Shown here in pieces: positions 47,961 to 56,148 of a DNA stretch of 56,536 nt. The stretch lies in the NCBI GenBank assembly GCA_004299095.1, contig SCQQ01000024.1, positions 1 to 56,536 of the forward strand, read 5' to 3'. Under the pieces are notes generated by a model, which saw only the letters and a program-made list of their open reading frames with translations, had not been told where the DNA came from and made no database searches. This stretch comes from Burkholderiaceae bacterium (GTDB taxonomy: Bacteria; Pseudomonadota; Gammaproteobacteria; Burkholderiales; Burkholderiaceae_C). Positions within the stretch are counted from its first letter, which is position 1, and every line of letters starts with the position of its first letter. The position numbers and the translations under genes were made by a program.

Positions 47961-48976
47961 ACGGCACCCCACGTCAAAACGATCTTGCCGACGTGCTGGC
48001 TGCTCTCCATGAGCGCATGCGCGCGCGCCGCGCCGCTGGGCAAGCCGTTGGCCGGCGTCAACGCGTCAAACTGGTTGTAGACCACGGGTTTGACCAGTCC
48101 GTGCTCGATCCACGGCCAAGCGTGCTGGCGCAGCGCCGCGGCGATCACGCCCTTGAACGCGACCGAACGCACGCGCAAGGTCGACCCGGTGATGGTGAGC
48201 CGGCGCGTCATCAGCAAACCGGCATGGAAGTCGGCTTTTGGGCCACCGAGGAGGGCGATGATCACGAGGCGTCCATCGTTCGCCAGGCACTCGACCTCGC
48301 GTTTCACGTAATCGCCTGCCACCATATCCAGGATGACGTCGGCGCCGCGGTCGTCCGTCAAGCGGCGCGTTTCCTGGACGAAATCGGCACTCTTGTAGTT
48401 GATGGCGTGATCCGCGCCCAGCTTCAGGCAGGCACCACACTTGGCGTCGCTGCCCGCGGTCACGATCACGCGCGCGCCCGCGGCCTTGGCCAACTGGATG
48501 GCCGTCACGCCAATGCCGCTGCTGCCGCCTTGGATCAGCAGGGTTTCGCCGCTCTGCAGGCGCCCGCGATCGAACACGTTGGACCACACGGTAAAAAACG
48601 TTTCGGGCAGCGACGCCGCCTCGACGTCGCTCAGGCCAGCCGGAACCGGCAGGCACTGCGGAATGGGCGCGGTGCAGTATTCAGCATAACCCCCGCCCGC
48701 CAGCAACGCGCACACGCGGTCGCCGATCTTGAACCCGGCCTGCGCCAGGGCGGCCTCATCGCCCGCCTCGATCACGCCAGCCACTTCCAGGCCCGGCAAA
48801 TCGGACGCGCCCGGCGGCGGCGCGTAATTGCCTTGCCGCTGGAACACGTCGGGGCGGTTCACGCCCGACGCGCTCACGCGAATCAGCGCCTCGCCGGCGC
48901 CCGCGACGGGCTTGTCGCGCGTCGCCGGAACCAGGACTTCGGGGCCTCCGTATGCGCGAATCTCAATGCACTTCAT
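47957..48976 (-). CDS. NAD(P)H-quinone oxidoreductase (PIG3-like, MDR superfamily)
   Basis: A 339-residue medium-chain dehydrogenase/reductase without the structural zinc cysteines. MKCIEIRAYGGPEVL, ASGVNRPDVFQRQGNY and the nucleotide-binding LIQGGSSGIGVTAIQLAK are the marks of the PIG3/TP53I3-type quinone reductases, which reduce quinones with NADPH. GGAG lies 8 bases before ATG. It is 39 bases after pnp and overlaps tpiA, so the order pnp-qor-tpiA-secG forms a run. Confidence 0.92.
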   Translation of the reverse strand: MKCIEIRAYGGPEVLVPATRDKPVAGAGEALIRVSASGVNRPDVFQRQGNYAPPPGASDLPGLEVAGVIEAGDEAALAQAGFKIGDRVCALLAGGGYAEYCTAPIPQCLPVPAGLSDVEAASLPETFFTVWSNVFDRGRLQSGETLLIQGGSSGIGVTAIQLAKAAGARVIVTAGSDAKCGACLKLGADHAINYKSADFVQETRRLTDDRGADVILDMVAGDYVKREVECLANDGRLVIIALLGGPKADFHAGLLMTRRLTITGSTLRVRSVAFKGVIAAALRQHAWPWIEHGLVKPVVYNQFDALTPANGLPSGAARAHALMESSQHVGKIVLTWGAV

Positions 48977-49015
48977 GACGGAATCTCCAATATGTCGAAT
49001 CGACCGATGAGGAGC

Positions 49016-51184
49016 TTATTTGCCCGAATCGGGACCCGCGTCGGCACCGTTGTCGGTCACCACGCGGTCTTCACGCTCCGGGCGTTCCAGCAGCGCCTTC
49101 ATCGACAACTTGATGTGGCCGCGGTCGTCGGTACCAAGCACCTTGACGCGCACCACTTGCCCTTCGTGCAGGTAGTCGCTCACTTTTTCGACGCGCTCGT
49201 GCGCGATCTGGCTGATGTGCACCAGGCCATCCTTGCCCGGCAGCACGTTCACCAGCGCGCCAAAGTCCAGCACCTTGGTGACCGGGCCTTCGTAGATCTG
49301 CCCGATTTCGACTTCAGCCGTCAGCTCCTCGATGCGGCGTCTGGCTTCCTCGGCCTTGGCACCATCGGTGCTGGCGATAGTCACGGTGCCGTCTTCCTGC
49401 ACGTCGATGGTGGTGCCGGTTTCTTCGGTCAGCGCACGAATCGTGGCGCCGCCCTTGCCGATCACGTCGCGGATCTTCTCCGGATTGATCTTCAGGGTGT
49501 AGAGCTTGGGCGCGTAGCTGCTCACTTCGGTCTTGGCCTGGCCCAACGCTTCCTGCATCTTGCCCAGAATGTGCAAGCGTGCTTCCTTGGCCTGCGCCAG
49601 CGCCACTTGCATGATTTCCTTGGTGATGCCCTGGATCTTGATATCCATCTGCAGCGCGGTCACGCCGGTGGACGTGCCGGTCACCTTGAAGTCCATGTCG
49701 CCCAAGTGATCTTCGTCGCCCAGGATGTCGGTGAGCACCGCAAAGCGGTTGCCCTCCTTGATCAGGCCCATGGCAATCCCCGCCACGTGCGCTTTCAACG
49801 GTACGCCGGCATCCATGAGCGACAGGCAGCCGCCACAGGTCGACGCCATCGAGGACGAGCCGTTCGATTCGGTGACTTCCGACACCACGCGGATGGTGTA
49901 GGGGAATTCCTCACGGCTCGGCAGCACGGCTTTCAACGCGCGCTTGGCGAGGCGGCCATGGCCGATTTCGCGCCGCTTGGTCGAGCCCATGCGCCCCACT
50001 TCGCCGGTGGCGAACGGGGGCATGTTGTAGTGAAACAGGAAGTTGTCCTGAAATTCACCCGCCAGCGCGTCGATGCGCTGCGCGTCACGGTCGGTGCCGA
50101 GCGTGGTCACCACCAGCGCCTGCGTTTCGCCGCGCGTGAACAGCGCCGAACCGTGCGTGCGCGGCAGCACGCCGGTGCGGATTTCGATCGGGCGCACGGT
50201 GCGCGTGTCGCGGCCGTCGATGCGCGGCTCACCCGCCAGGATCTGGCTGCGGACGATGTGGCGTTCCTGCTCGAACAGCAGCGTATCGACCTCGGCCTCG
50301 TCCACGTCGCCGCCTTCGGCTTTCAACGCATCCTTGACTTCGGCATAGGCCACGCGCAGCGCTTGCGTGCGCGCCTGCTTGCCGCGAATCTGATAGGCCG
50401 CGCGCAGCTTGGCTTCGGCCAGCGCCGTCACTTTGTCGACGAACGCCTTGTCTTCTTCTTCCGGTTTCCAGGTGCCGTCCTCGGCCCAGAGCGACTTGCC
50501 CGCCTCGCGCACCAGGTCATTGATCGCGGCAATGGCGATCCGACCCTGCTCGTGGCCGAACATCACGGCACCCAGCATCACGTCTTCCGGCAGGCGGTCG
50601 GCCTCGGATTCGACCATCAGCACGGCGGTCTCGGTACCGGCCACGACCAGGTCGAGCTGGCTGTCCTTGCGCGCGGTCTGGCCCGGATTCAGCACGTATG
50701 CGCCATTGATGTAGCCCACGCGCGCCGCGCCGATCGGGCCGTTGAACGGGATGCCGCTGATCGACAAGGCCGCGCTCACGCCGATCATGGCGGGAATGTC
50801 GGCGTCCACTTCCGGATTCAGCGAAACCACGTGGATCACCACGTGGACTTCGTTCAGGAAGCCTTCGGGAAACAGCGGACGGATGGGCCGATCGATCAGG
50901 CGCGACGTCAGCGTTTCCAGCTCGCTCGGCTTGGCTTCACGGCGGAAGAAATTGCCCGGAATCTTGCCCGCGGCATAGGTTTTCTCGATGTAATCGACCG
51001 TCAGCGGGAAAAAGTCCTGCCCCGGCTTGGCCTTCTTGCTGGCGACCACGGTGGCCAGGATCACGGTGCCGTCCACGCTCACCAGCACCGCGCCGGTGGC
51101 TTGGCGAGCGACCTCGCCGGTTTCCATCACCACCGTCTTGTCGCCCCACTGAAACGACTTGGTGACCTTGTTGAAAATGCTCAT
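49016..51184 (-). CDS. pnp: Polyribonucleotide nucleotidyltransferase (PNPase)
   Basis: A 722-residue phosphorolytic 3'-5' exoribonuclease, part of the RNA degradosome in many bacteria. It has two RNase PH domains (first with [13 protein letters not shown], second with [14 protein letters not shown] and [13 protein letters not shown]), a KH domain ([19 protein letters not shown]) and a C-terminal S1 domain ([19 protein letters not shown]). GGAG lies 6 bases before the ATG at 51184; the frame is open upstream without similarity. It follows rpsO by 199 bases that contain a long hairpin, as in the classical rpsO-pnp operon. Confidence 0.96.
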   Translation of the reverse strand: MSIFNKVTKSFQWGDKTVVMETGEVARQATGAVLVSVDGTVILATVVASKKAKPGQDFFPLTVDYIEKTYAAGKIPGNFFRREAKPSELETLTSRLIDRPIRPLFPEGFLNEVHVVIHVVSLNPEVDADIPAMIGVSAALSISGIPFNGPIGAARVGYINGAYVLNPGQTARKDSQLDLVVAGTETAVLMVESEADRLPEDVMLGAVMFGHEQGRIAIAAINDLVREAGKSLWAEDGTWKPEEEDKAFVDKVTALAEAKLRAAYQIRGKQARTQALRVAYAEVKDALKAEGGDVDEAEVDTLLFEQERHIVRSQILAGEPRIDGRDTRTVRPIEIRTGVLPRTHGSALFTRGETQALVVTTLGTDRDAQRIDALAGEFQDNFLFHYNMPPFATGEVGRMGSTKRREIGHGRLAKRALKAVLPSREEFPYTIRVVSEVTESNGSSSMASTCGGCLSLMDAGVPLKAHVAGIAMGLIKEGNRFAVLTDILGDEDHLGDMDFKVTGTSTGVTALQMDIKIQGITKEIMQVALAQAKEARLHILGKMQEALGQAKTEVSSYAPKLYTLKINPEKIRDVIGKGGATIRALTEETGTTIDVQEDGTVTIASTDGAKAEEARRRIEELTAEVEIGQIYEGPVTKVLDFGALVNVLPGKDGLVHISQIAHERVEKVSDYLHEGQVVRVKVLGTDDRGHIKLSMKALLERPEREDRVVTDNGADAGPDSGK

Positions 51185-51262
51185 CTCTGCTCCTGTATGG
51201 ATGCGCTGCGGCAACATTGCGCGAGCGCTGCGGGCCGGTCGCCTGCTGTCGGAGCGCGATGC

Positions 51263-51305
51263 CATTGCACAAACGCTGCGCCGGTCCGGCAGCTTTTATG
51301 CAATG
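51263..51305 (-). promoter_or_regulatory. Long hairpin in the pnp leader, RNase III-type site
   Basis: On the minus strand CATTGCATAAAAGCTGC pairs with GCAGCGTTTGTGCAATG across a 9-base loop: 16 of 17 positions pair, including one G-U, with a single A-G mismatch. It ends 78 bases before the pnp ATG. In E. coli a double-stranded stem at a similar distance upstream of pnp is cut by RNase III and then used by PNPase to control its own message. The same role is inferred here from position and shape. Confidence 0.7.
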
Positions 51306-51383
51306 ACACAGCGTCGCCCCGCGTGCCGTGCCCAAAAAACGAGGTGCCCGGGGCTTGCACACGCCACGGACACCCACTCTCCC

Positions 51384-51650
51384 CTACTTGCGCAAGCCCA
51401 GCTTGGCAATCAGCGCAAGGTAGCGCTCGGGGCTCTTGTGCTTGAGGTAATCCAGCAGCTTGCGCCGCCGGCTCACCATCCGCAGCAGACCGCGCCGGCC
51501 GTGGTGATCCTTGACGTTCTGCTGGAAGTGCGGCGTGAGTTCGTTGATGCGCGCCGTAAGCAGCGCCACCTGCACTTCGGGGCTGCCCGTGTCGTTCGCC
51601 GCGCGCGCGTTGTCCTTGACGACAGCCGCCTTGTTCTCTTTCGAGATCAT
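51384..51650 (-). CDS. rpsO: 30S ribosomal protein S15
   Basis: An 88-residue ribosomal protein that binds 16S rRNA at the central domain junction. [17 protein letters not shown], the loop [19 protein letters not shown] and the C-terminal [13 protein letters not shown] are the conserved S15 segments. AAGGA lies 8 bases before ATG. It is upstream of pnp in the same direction, the usual bacterial pairing. Confidence 0.97.
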   Translation of the reverse strand: MISKENKAAVVKDNARAANDTGSPEVQVALLTARINELTPHFQQNVKDHHGRRGLLRMVSRRRKLLDYLKHKSPERYLALIAKLGLRK

Positions 51651-51685
51651 CGTATCGATCCTTGCGTTCCAAATGATTTGACGTG

Positions 51686-51712
51686 CGAAGCGCGCCGGAA
51701 CTGCGCGCTTCG
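51686..51712 (-). promoter_or_regulatory. Perfect hairpin in the rpsO leader
   Basis: A 10-bp perfect inverted repeat, CGAAGCGCGC with GCGCGCTTCG, separated by seven bases, ends 35 bases before the rpsO ATG. No T run follows on the minus strand, so it is unlikely to be a terminator. S15 represses its own translation by binding leader RNA in several bacteria with unrelated structures; this hairpin is a candidate for such a site. Confidence 0.5.
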
Positions 51713-52003
51713 TGTGTTTCGCGGGTTGCGGAACCGGCTGATTTTAAGCGATGTTCCTGCGGCTGCCCCGCCTGCCTGCACGGCCGCTCATCTCGATCCC
51801 CGTCAGCACCGATTCAGTTGGCGCGCCCAGCGCTTGGCATTCGCTACGGCTGGACAACTTGCCTTGGAATCACACCCACCGAGCATCCGCACTCCTTGGA
51901 CGGCCTGGATAACCGATTTCATGGTAGCTTCCGCCTTCCCCTTGATGGCGGGTGGCGACGAGCGCCCCATCCGGAGGCAACGCCGAAACCGAGGAGAAAA
52001 CCC
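51713..52003. other. Divergent intergenic region between rpsO and a small exported-protein gene
   Basis: These 291 bases carry the promoters of rpsO (minus) and of the gene at 52004 (plus). A TAAAAT hexamer at 51741-51746 on the minus strand could be the rpsO -10, but no good -35 precedes it. No coding frame is supported. Confidence 0.4.
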
Positions 52004-52279
52004 ATGCGCCTTGCAGCCACAACCTTGCTCGCGGCCTTTGCCCTGAGCGTTTTTGCCATCGCGCCGGCACACGCTGACATGAGCGTGGTTGCGCAGAGCA
52101 TGACGACAACAAGCGCGGACCCAGCCGCCAAGCCGAAGAAAAAAGCCAAGGCGAAAAAGAGCCGCGTGAAGATCGACAAAAGCAGCAGCGCCGAGACGCA
52201 CGCCGAGCGCGAACGGCGGCTGCTGCGTGAATGCAAGGGGCAACCCAACGCGGGCGCCTGCCTCGGGTACACGCGGTAG
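52004..52279 (+). CDS. Small exported lysine-rich protein of unknown function
   Basis: A 91-residue protein with a signal peptide (MRLAATTLLAAFALSVFAIA, cleavage after AHA). The mature part is about 65 residues: a Thr/Ser stretch, a very basic segment (KPKKKAKAKKSRVKIDK) and a C-terminal ECKGQPNAGACLGYTR with two cysteines that could form a disulfide. GAGGAG lies 7 bases before the ATG, a strong start. No family is recognised. It stands alone between rpsO and htrA, convergent with the latter. Confidence 0.8.
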   Translation: MRLAATTLLAAFALSVFAIAPAHADMSVVAQSMTTTSADPAAKPKKKAKAKKSRVKIDKSSSAETHAERERRLLRECKGQPNAGACLGYTR

Positions 52280-52376
52280 TTCGCCGCGCTTCCGGAACGG
52301 TTCGGGCCCTGACGAAAAATCCGCCAGGGCCCGAACGCTCCTCACTTCAAGGTGCGCCCTGCGCACCTCCCGTCAT

Positions 52377-53855
52377 TCAGGACAACGGAACCGGCACGAA
52401 CAACTGGTTGCCATCGCGCCAGATCAGCAGCGCCACCGAGTTGCCGGCTTTCTTCAGGATGTTGCGCACCTCGTCCACGCTGGTGGCGGGCTGGCCGTTG
52501 ATGGCCAGCAGGATGTCGCCCTGTTGCACGCCAGCCGCCGCGGCCGCGCCGCTGGCATCTTCCACCAGCAAGCCACCGCTCACGTGCGCTTGACGGCGTT
52601 CATCGGGTTGCAGCGGGCGCAGCGCCAAACCCAGCTTGCCCGAATCGGCGGTGGTCGTTTCAGCCGGCTTGGTGCTGGACGAGCTGCCGATCGCTTGCAG
52701 CTTGGCGGTGATTTGCTGGGCCTTGCCGTCGCGCCAGATTTCCATGTGCAGCTCGTCACCTGGCTTGGCCAGCGCGATCATGCTGGGCAGGTCGCTGGAT
52801 GAGGTGATGTCCTTGCCGTCGGCCTTCAGGATGACGTCGCCCGGCTTGAGTCCCGCAGCCGACGCGGCGCTGTCCTTGTCCACCTTGGCGATCAATGCGC
52901 CTTCGGGGCTGGGCAGGCCGAACGAATCGGCAAAGGTCTGGTTCACGTCCTGGATGGTCACGCCCAATTTGGCGTGCTCGACCTTGCCATGCGCCACGAT
53001 CTGCTGCTCGATGCGCTGCGCCAGTTCGATCGGGATGGCGAACGAGATGCCCTGGAAGCCGCCCGAGCGCGTGTAGATTTGCGAGTTGATCCCGACCACC
53101 TGCCCCTGCAGGTTGAACAGCGGCCCGCCCGAATTGCCGGGATTCACCGCCACGTCGGTCTGGATGAACGGCACCGCGCTGTCGTCCGGCAGCGACCGGC
53201 CCTTGGCGCTCACGATGCCGGCGGTGACGGAATTCTCGAAACCGAACGGCGAACCGATGGCCAGCACCCAGTCGCCGGGGCGCAGCGTGGTGCTATCACC
53301 GAATGTCACGGTGGGCAGGTCATGCGCATCGATCTTCACCACGGCGATATCGGTCTTGGGATCCATGCCCAGCACCTTGGCCTGGTATTCGCGCCGGTCG
53401 GTCAGCTTGACGGTGACTTTGGTGGCGCCTTTCACCACATGCGCGTTGGTCAAGATCAAGCCGTCCGGGCTGATGATGAAGCCCGAGCCTTCGCCCCGGA
53501 TCGGAATGCCTTTCTTGCTCGGCGGGTTGAACTGGAACGCGCCTGGAGGCAGGCCGAACTGCCGCAGGAAGTCGCGCAGGCCTGGGTCGATCTGGCCACT
53601 GGCCTCACTCGCGGGCTCGGTGCCCGAGGTGCTGATGTTCACCACCGCCTTGCCTTCGCGCGCCACGATGGCAGCGAAGTTGGGCACTTCCATCATGTTC
53701 GGCTGTACGACCGGCACCGTCGCCGTGGCGGCCGGCGTTTGCGCATATGCCGCGTGCGGCAGTTGCCCGATGCCCACCGCCCCAATACCGCCGATCACGC
53801 CTGCGGTCAACAGGGCCGCGATCAACCGCGTTTGTTTGAATTTGAATGTCGTCAT
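52377..53855 (-). CDS. DegP/DegQ (HtrA)-family periplasmic serine protease
   Basis: A 492-residue periplasmic protease/chaperone with an N-terminal signal or anchor (LIAALLTAGVIGGIGAVGIG). The catalytic triad is H139 (LTNAHVVKG), D169 (KTDIAVVKID) and S242 (NPGNSGGPLF). Two PDZ domains follow (about 290-380 and 400-490), with LGVTIQDV and the final LLAINGQPATSVDEV. This layout matches DegP/DegQ/MucD. The ATG at 53855 has AAGGA 7 bases upstream. The gene follows a two-component system on the same strand, and a PmrA-type box lies in the intergenic region, pointing to envelope-stress control by that system. Confidence 0.94.
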   Translation of the reverse strand: MTTFKFKQTRLIAALLTAGVIGGIGAVGIGQLPHAAYAQTPAATATVPVVQPNMMEVPNFAAIVAREGKAVVNISTSGTEPASEASGQIDPGLRDFLRQFGLPPGAFQFNPPSKKGIPIRGEGSGFIISPDGLILTNAHVVKGATKVTVKLTDRREYQAKVLGMDPKTDIAVVKIDAHDLPTVTFGDSTTLRPGDWVLAIGSPFGFENSVTAGIVSAKGRSLPDDSAVPFIQTDVAVNPGNSGGPLFNLQGQVVGINSQIYTRSGGFQGISFAIPIELAQRIEQQIVAHGKVEHAKLGVTIQDVNQTFADSFGLPSPEGALIAKVDKDSAASAAGLKPGDVILKADGKDITSSSDLPSMIALAKPGDELHMEIWRDGKAQQITAKLQAIGSSSSTKPAETTTADSGKLGLALRPLQPDERRQAHVSGGLLVEDASGAAAAAGVQQGDILLAINGQPATSVDEVRNILKKAGNSVALLIWRDGNQLFVPVPLS

Positions 53856-53916
53856 GACTCGTCCTTCAATGCGTCGCCCCGAAACCGGAGCCGTGAGTGC
53901 ACTGTGATGAGCCAAA

Positions 53917-53933
53917 CTTAAGCAAAACTTAAA
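53917..53933. promoter_or_regulatory. PmrA/QseB-type operator, CTTAAG-N5-CTTAAA
   Basis: Two direct half-sites, CTTAAG and CTTAAA, are separated by five bases, so they repeat every 11 bases. This matches the published PmrA box (YTTAAK-N5-YTTAAK) and reads as TTTAAG-N5-CTTAAG on the htrA strand. It lies 62 bases upstream of the htrA ATG and 52 bases after the histidine-kinase stop. The regulator encoded just upstream belongs to the PmrA/QseB group. No good -10 is visible, as is common for activator-dependent promoters. Confidence 0.65.
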
Positions 53934-53984
53934 AACGAAAAATATTTTTGCCGGCCGAAAAACCCGCATCCCGAGCCACCGCGC

Positions 53985-55382
53985 TCAGCCTTTTATTGCC
54001 GCACGCGCCGGCCAGCGCACCGTAAAGCTGGCGCCGGCCAGGTCCGCCGAGGCGCCGACCTCCACCGCCGCGCCGCCACGTGCGGCCACGGTTTGCACGA
54101 TGGCCAAGCCCAAGCCGCTGCCATGGCCGCGCGAGCCGGGCGCGCGATAGAAGCGATCCAGCACGCGCAGCCGGTCCTCGGGCGCGACGCCCGGGCCACT
54201 GTCTTCCACGCGCAGCCAGGCGCCGGCTTCGGCCGCCGCGGCGCGCAGCGTCACGCGCACCTGGCCGTGCTCGGGCGCGTAGCGCAAGGCATTTTCCAGC
54301 AAGTTGCGCAACAGCACGGCCAGCGCGTCGGCGCTGCCGCGCACTGGCACCGTCGCGTCGCCCGCAAGCGCCACGGCAACCGCACGCCGATCCGCTTCGG
54401 CCTGCAAGGCGGCCACGGCCGAGCTCGCCAACGGTGCCAAATCAACCGGCGCTTCCGAACTGGTCTCCGGCGCGCCTTCCTGACGCGCCAGCGTGAGCAA
54501 CTGTTCGATCAGGCGCGTGGCGCGGTCCACACCGGTCAGCAGGCGCTCGGTCGCCACCTGCCGGGCCTCCGCATCGCCCGCGCGCTGCAGGCTCTGCACC
54601 TGCAAGCGCAGAGCAGCGAGGGGCGAGCGCAGTTCGTGCGCTGCGTCGCCGGTGAAGTCGGTCAACGCCCGCCAGGCCGATTCCAGGCGCTGCAGCAGGC
54701 CGTTCATTTCCAGCACCAGCGGGCGCAGCTCGGCTGGCAAACCGGCGGTGGGCAACGGCGCCAGATCGCCCGCCGCGCGCGCGGCCAGCACGCGCCGCAG
54801 GCGGTCAACCGGCGCCAGCGTGTAGCCCACCACCCACCAGACGATCAGCATGAGCACGGGCGCCAGCAACGCAATCGGCAGCACCGCGCGCACCGCCAGG
54901 CGGCCGACGGCGCGGTCGCGCGCAGCCTCCGACTGCGCCACCTGGACCACCTGGATCGGCGTTTCCAGCGTGTAGACGCGGTACGGATCACCGCCGGCGC
55001 GCACGTTGGAAAAACCGATCATGGCTTGCGGCGGCAGCAGGCGCCGCGACGGCGAGCGGTAGAGCATGGTGCCGTCGGCGCGCCAGATCTGAATGATCTG
55101 GTCCGGCTCGCCCGGCACCGGTGCGGCCGACTCGCTGCCGAGAACGCTGGCCGCCACGCCGCCGGTGAGCGACAGCGCAGTGCGCTCCATCTGGGCATCG
55201 AACAGCGCTTCCGTTTCGACGTGCGCGGCGCGCCAGGTCACCACGCCCTGGATCAAGGCGGTCAGCAGGACCGCCAGCAGGAGCAGCAGGGTCAGCCGCC
55301 GGCGCAGCGACGGCGCGGCGGTGGCCTTCGGCGCGCGCTCCGCTTTGTCGTGTTGGCGACGCGGCAGCGCCCGGAAGGTCAT
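53985..55382 (-). CDS. Sensor histidine kinase, QseC/PmrB-like
   Basis: A 465-residue inner-membrane kinase. The first membrane helix is TLLLLLAVLLTALIQGVVTW (31-50), a periplasmic sensor domain of about 110 residues follows, and the second helix is around 166-190 (LPIALLAPVLMLIVWWVVGY). A HAMP segment leads to the H-box FTGDAAHELRSPLAAL with phospho-accepting H249, the N-box NLLENALRYAP, G1 DSGPGV and G2 HGSGLGLAIV. The ATG overlaps the regulator's stop (ATGA). The signal is unknown; QseC/PmrB relatives sense metals, pH or small molecules. Confidence 0.92.
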   Translation of the reverse strand: MTFRALPRRQHDKAERAPKATAAPSLRRRLTLLLLLAVLLTALIQGVVTWRAAHVETEALFDAQMERTALSLTGGVAASVLGSESAAPVPGEPDQIIQIWRADGTMLYRSPSRRLLPPQAMIGFSNVRAGGDPYRVYTLETPIQVVQVAQSEAARDRAVGRLAVRAVLPIALLAPVLMLIVWWVVGYTLAPVDRLRRVLAARAAGDLAPLPTAGLPAELRPLVLEMNGLLQRLESAWRALTDFTGDAAHELRSPLAALRLQVQSLQRAGDAEARQVATERLLTGVDRATRLIEQLLTLARQEGAPETSSEAPVDLAPLASSAVAALQAEADRRAVAVALAGDATVPVRGSADALAVLLRNLLENALRYAPEHGQVRVTLRAAAAEAGAWLRVEDSGPGVAPEDRLRVLDRFYRAPGSRGHGSGLGLAIVQTVAARGGAAVEVGASADLAGASFTVRWPARAAIKG

Positions 55383-56074
55383 GTCCGCACCGCTTTCGGC
55401 AAGGTCTCGACGGGGTTCGAGTTCGGCACCGAATAGCCCAGACCACGCACGTTCTCGATCAGCGCGGCGCCGAGCTTGCGCCGGATGCCGTGGATGTAGA
55501 CCTCGACCGCGTTGCTGCTGACTTCCTCGCCCCAGGCGTAGAGCTTGTCCTCCAGTTGCTCGCGCGACAGCACGCGCCCGGGCCGCGCGAGCAGCGCCTG
55601 CAGCACCGCCCATTCGCGTGCCGAGAGCGGCACGCCCGCGCCCGCGCGGCTGGCGGTGTGCGTGGCCGGGTCGATGCGCACGTCGCGCCACTGGTAGGTC
55701 GTCTCCGCGCCGCCCTGACCGCGGCGCAGCAGCGCGCGCACCCGCGCCAGCAGTTCGTCCAGGTCGTAGGGCTTGACGATGTAGTCGTCAGCGCCGGCGT
55801 CGAGCCCGCGCACGCGGTCCGCCACGGCGTCGCGCGCCGTCGCGATCAGCACCGGCAAGGTTTTCTTTTTCGCCCGCAGGGCGCGCAGCACGGTCAGGCC
55901 ATCGGTGCGCGGCAGGCCCAGGTCGAGCAGCAGCAGGTCATACGGCGTGGTCGCGAGCGCGCTCTGCGCGCTGGCGCCGTCACGGATCCAGTCGACCGCG
56001 TAATGCTCGGCGCGCAGCGCGTCCTGCACCACTTCGCCGATCATGGAGTCGTCTTCGACCAGAAGGATCCGCAT
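55379..56074 (-). CDS. OmpR-family response regulator, QseB/PmrA-like
   Basis: A 231-residue regulator with an N-terminal receiver (MRILLVEDDSMIGE; phosphorylation site D51 in LLLDLGLP; VKPYDLDEL carries the conserved lysine) and a C-terminal winged helix (LSAREWAVLQALLARPGRVL, NAVEVYIHGIRRKLG, VRGLGYSV). The NAVEVYIHGIRRKLG recognition region is typical of the QseB/PmrA/TctD branch, which binds CTTAAG-type direct repeats. It precedes and overlaps its kinase gene. Upstream is purF, 74 bases away on the same strand. Confidence 0.93.
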   Translation of the reverse strand: MRILLVEDDSMIGEVVQDALRAEHYAVDWIRDGASAQSALATTPYDLLLLDLGLPRTDGLTVLRALRAKKKTLPVLIATARDAVADRVRGLDAGADDYIVKPYDLDELLARVRALLRRGQGGAETTYQWRDVRIDPATHTASRAGAGVPLSAREWAVLQALLARPGRVLSREQLEDKLYAWGEEVSSNAVEVYIHGIRRKLGAALIENVRGLGYSVPNSNPVETLPKAVRT

Positions 56075-56148
56075 GGCCTGATTGTGCGGCCAACGCCGCG
56101 TGCGACGGCCCGGGGCGCCGCAACTGAGAAAACGTGCCAGATCCGCGG

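Noticed and set aside
47993-51445. A 1150-codon plus-strand frame opposite pnp and the quinone oxidoreductase
   Set aside because: It has no domain signature and is antisense to two well-identified genes.
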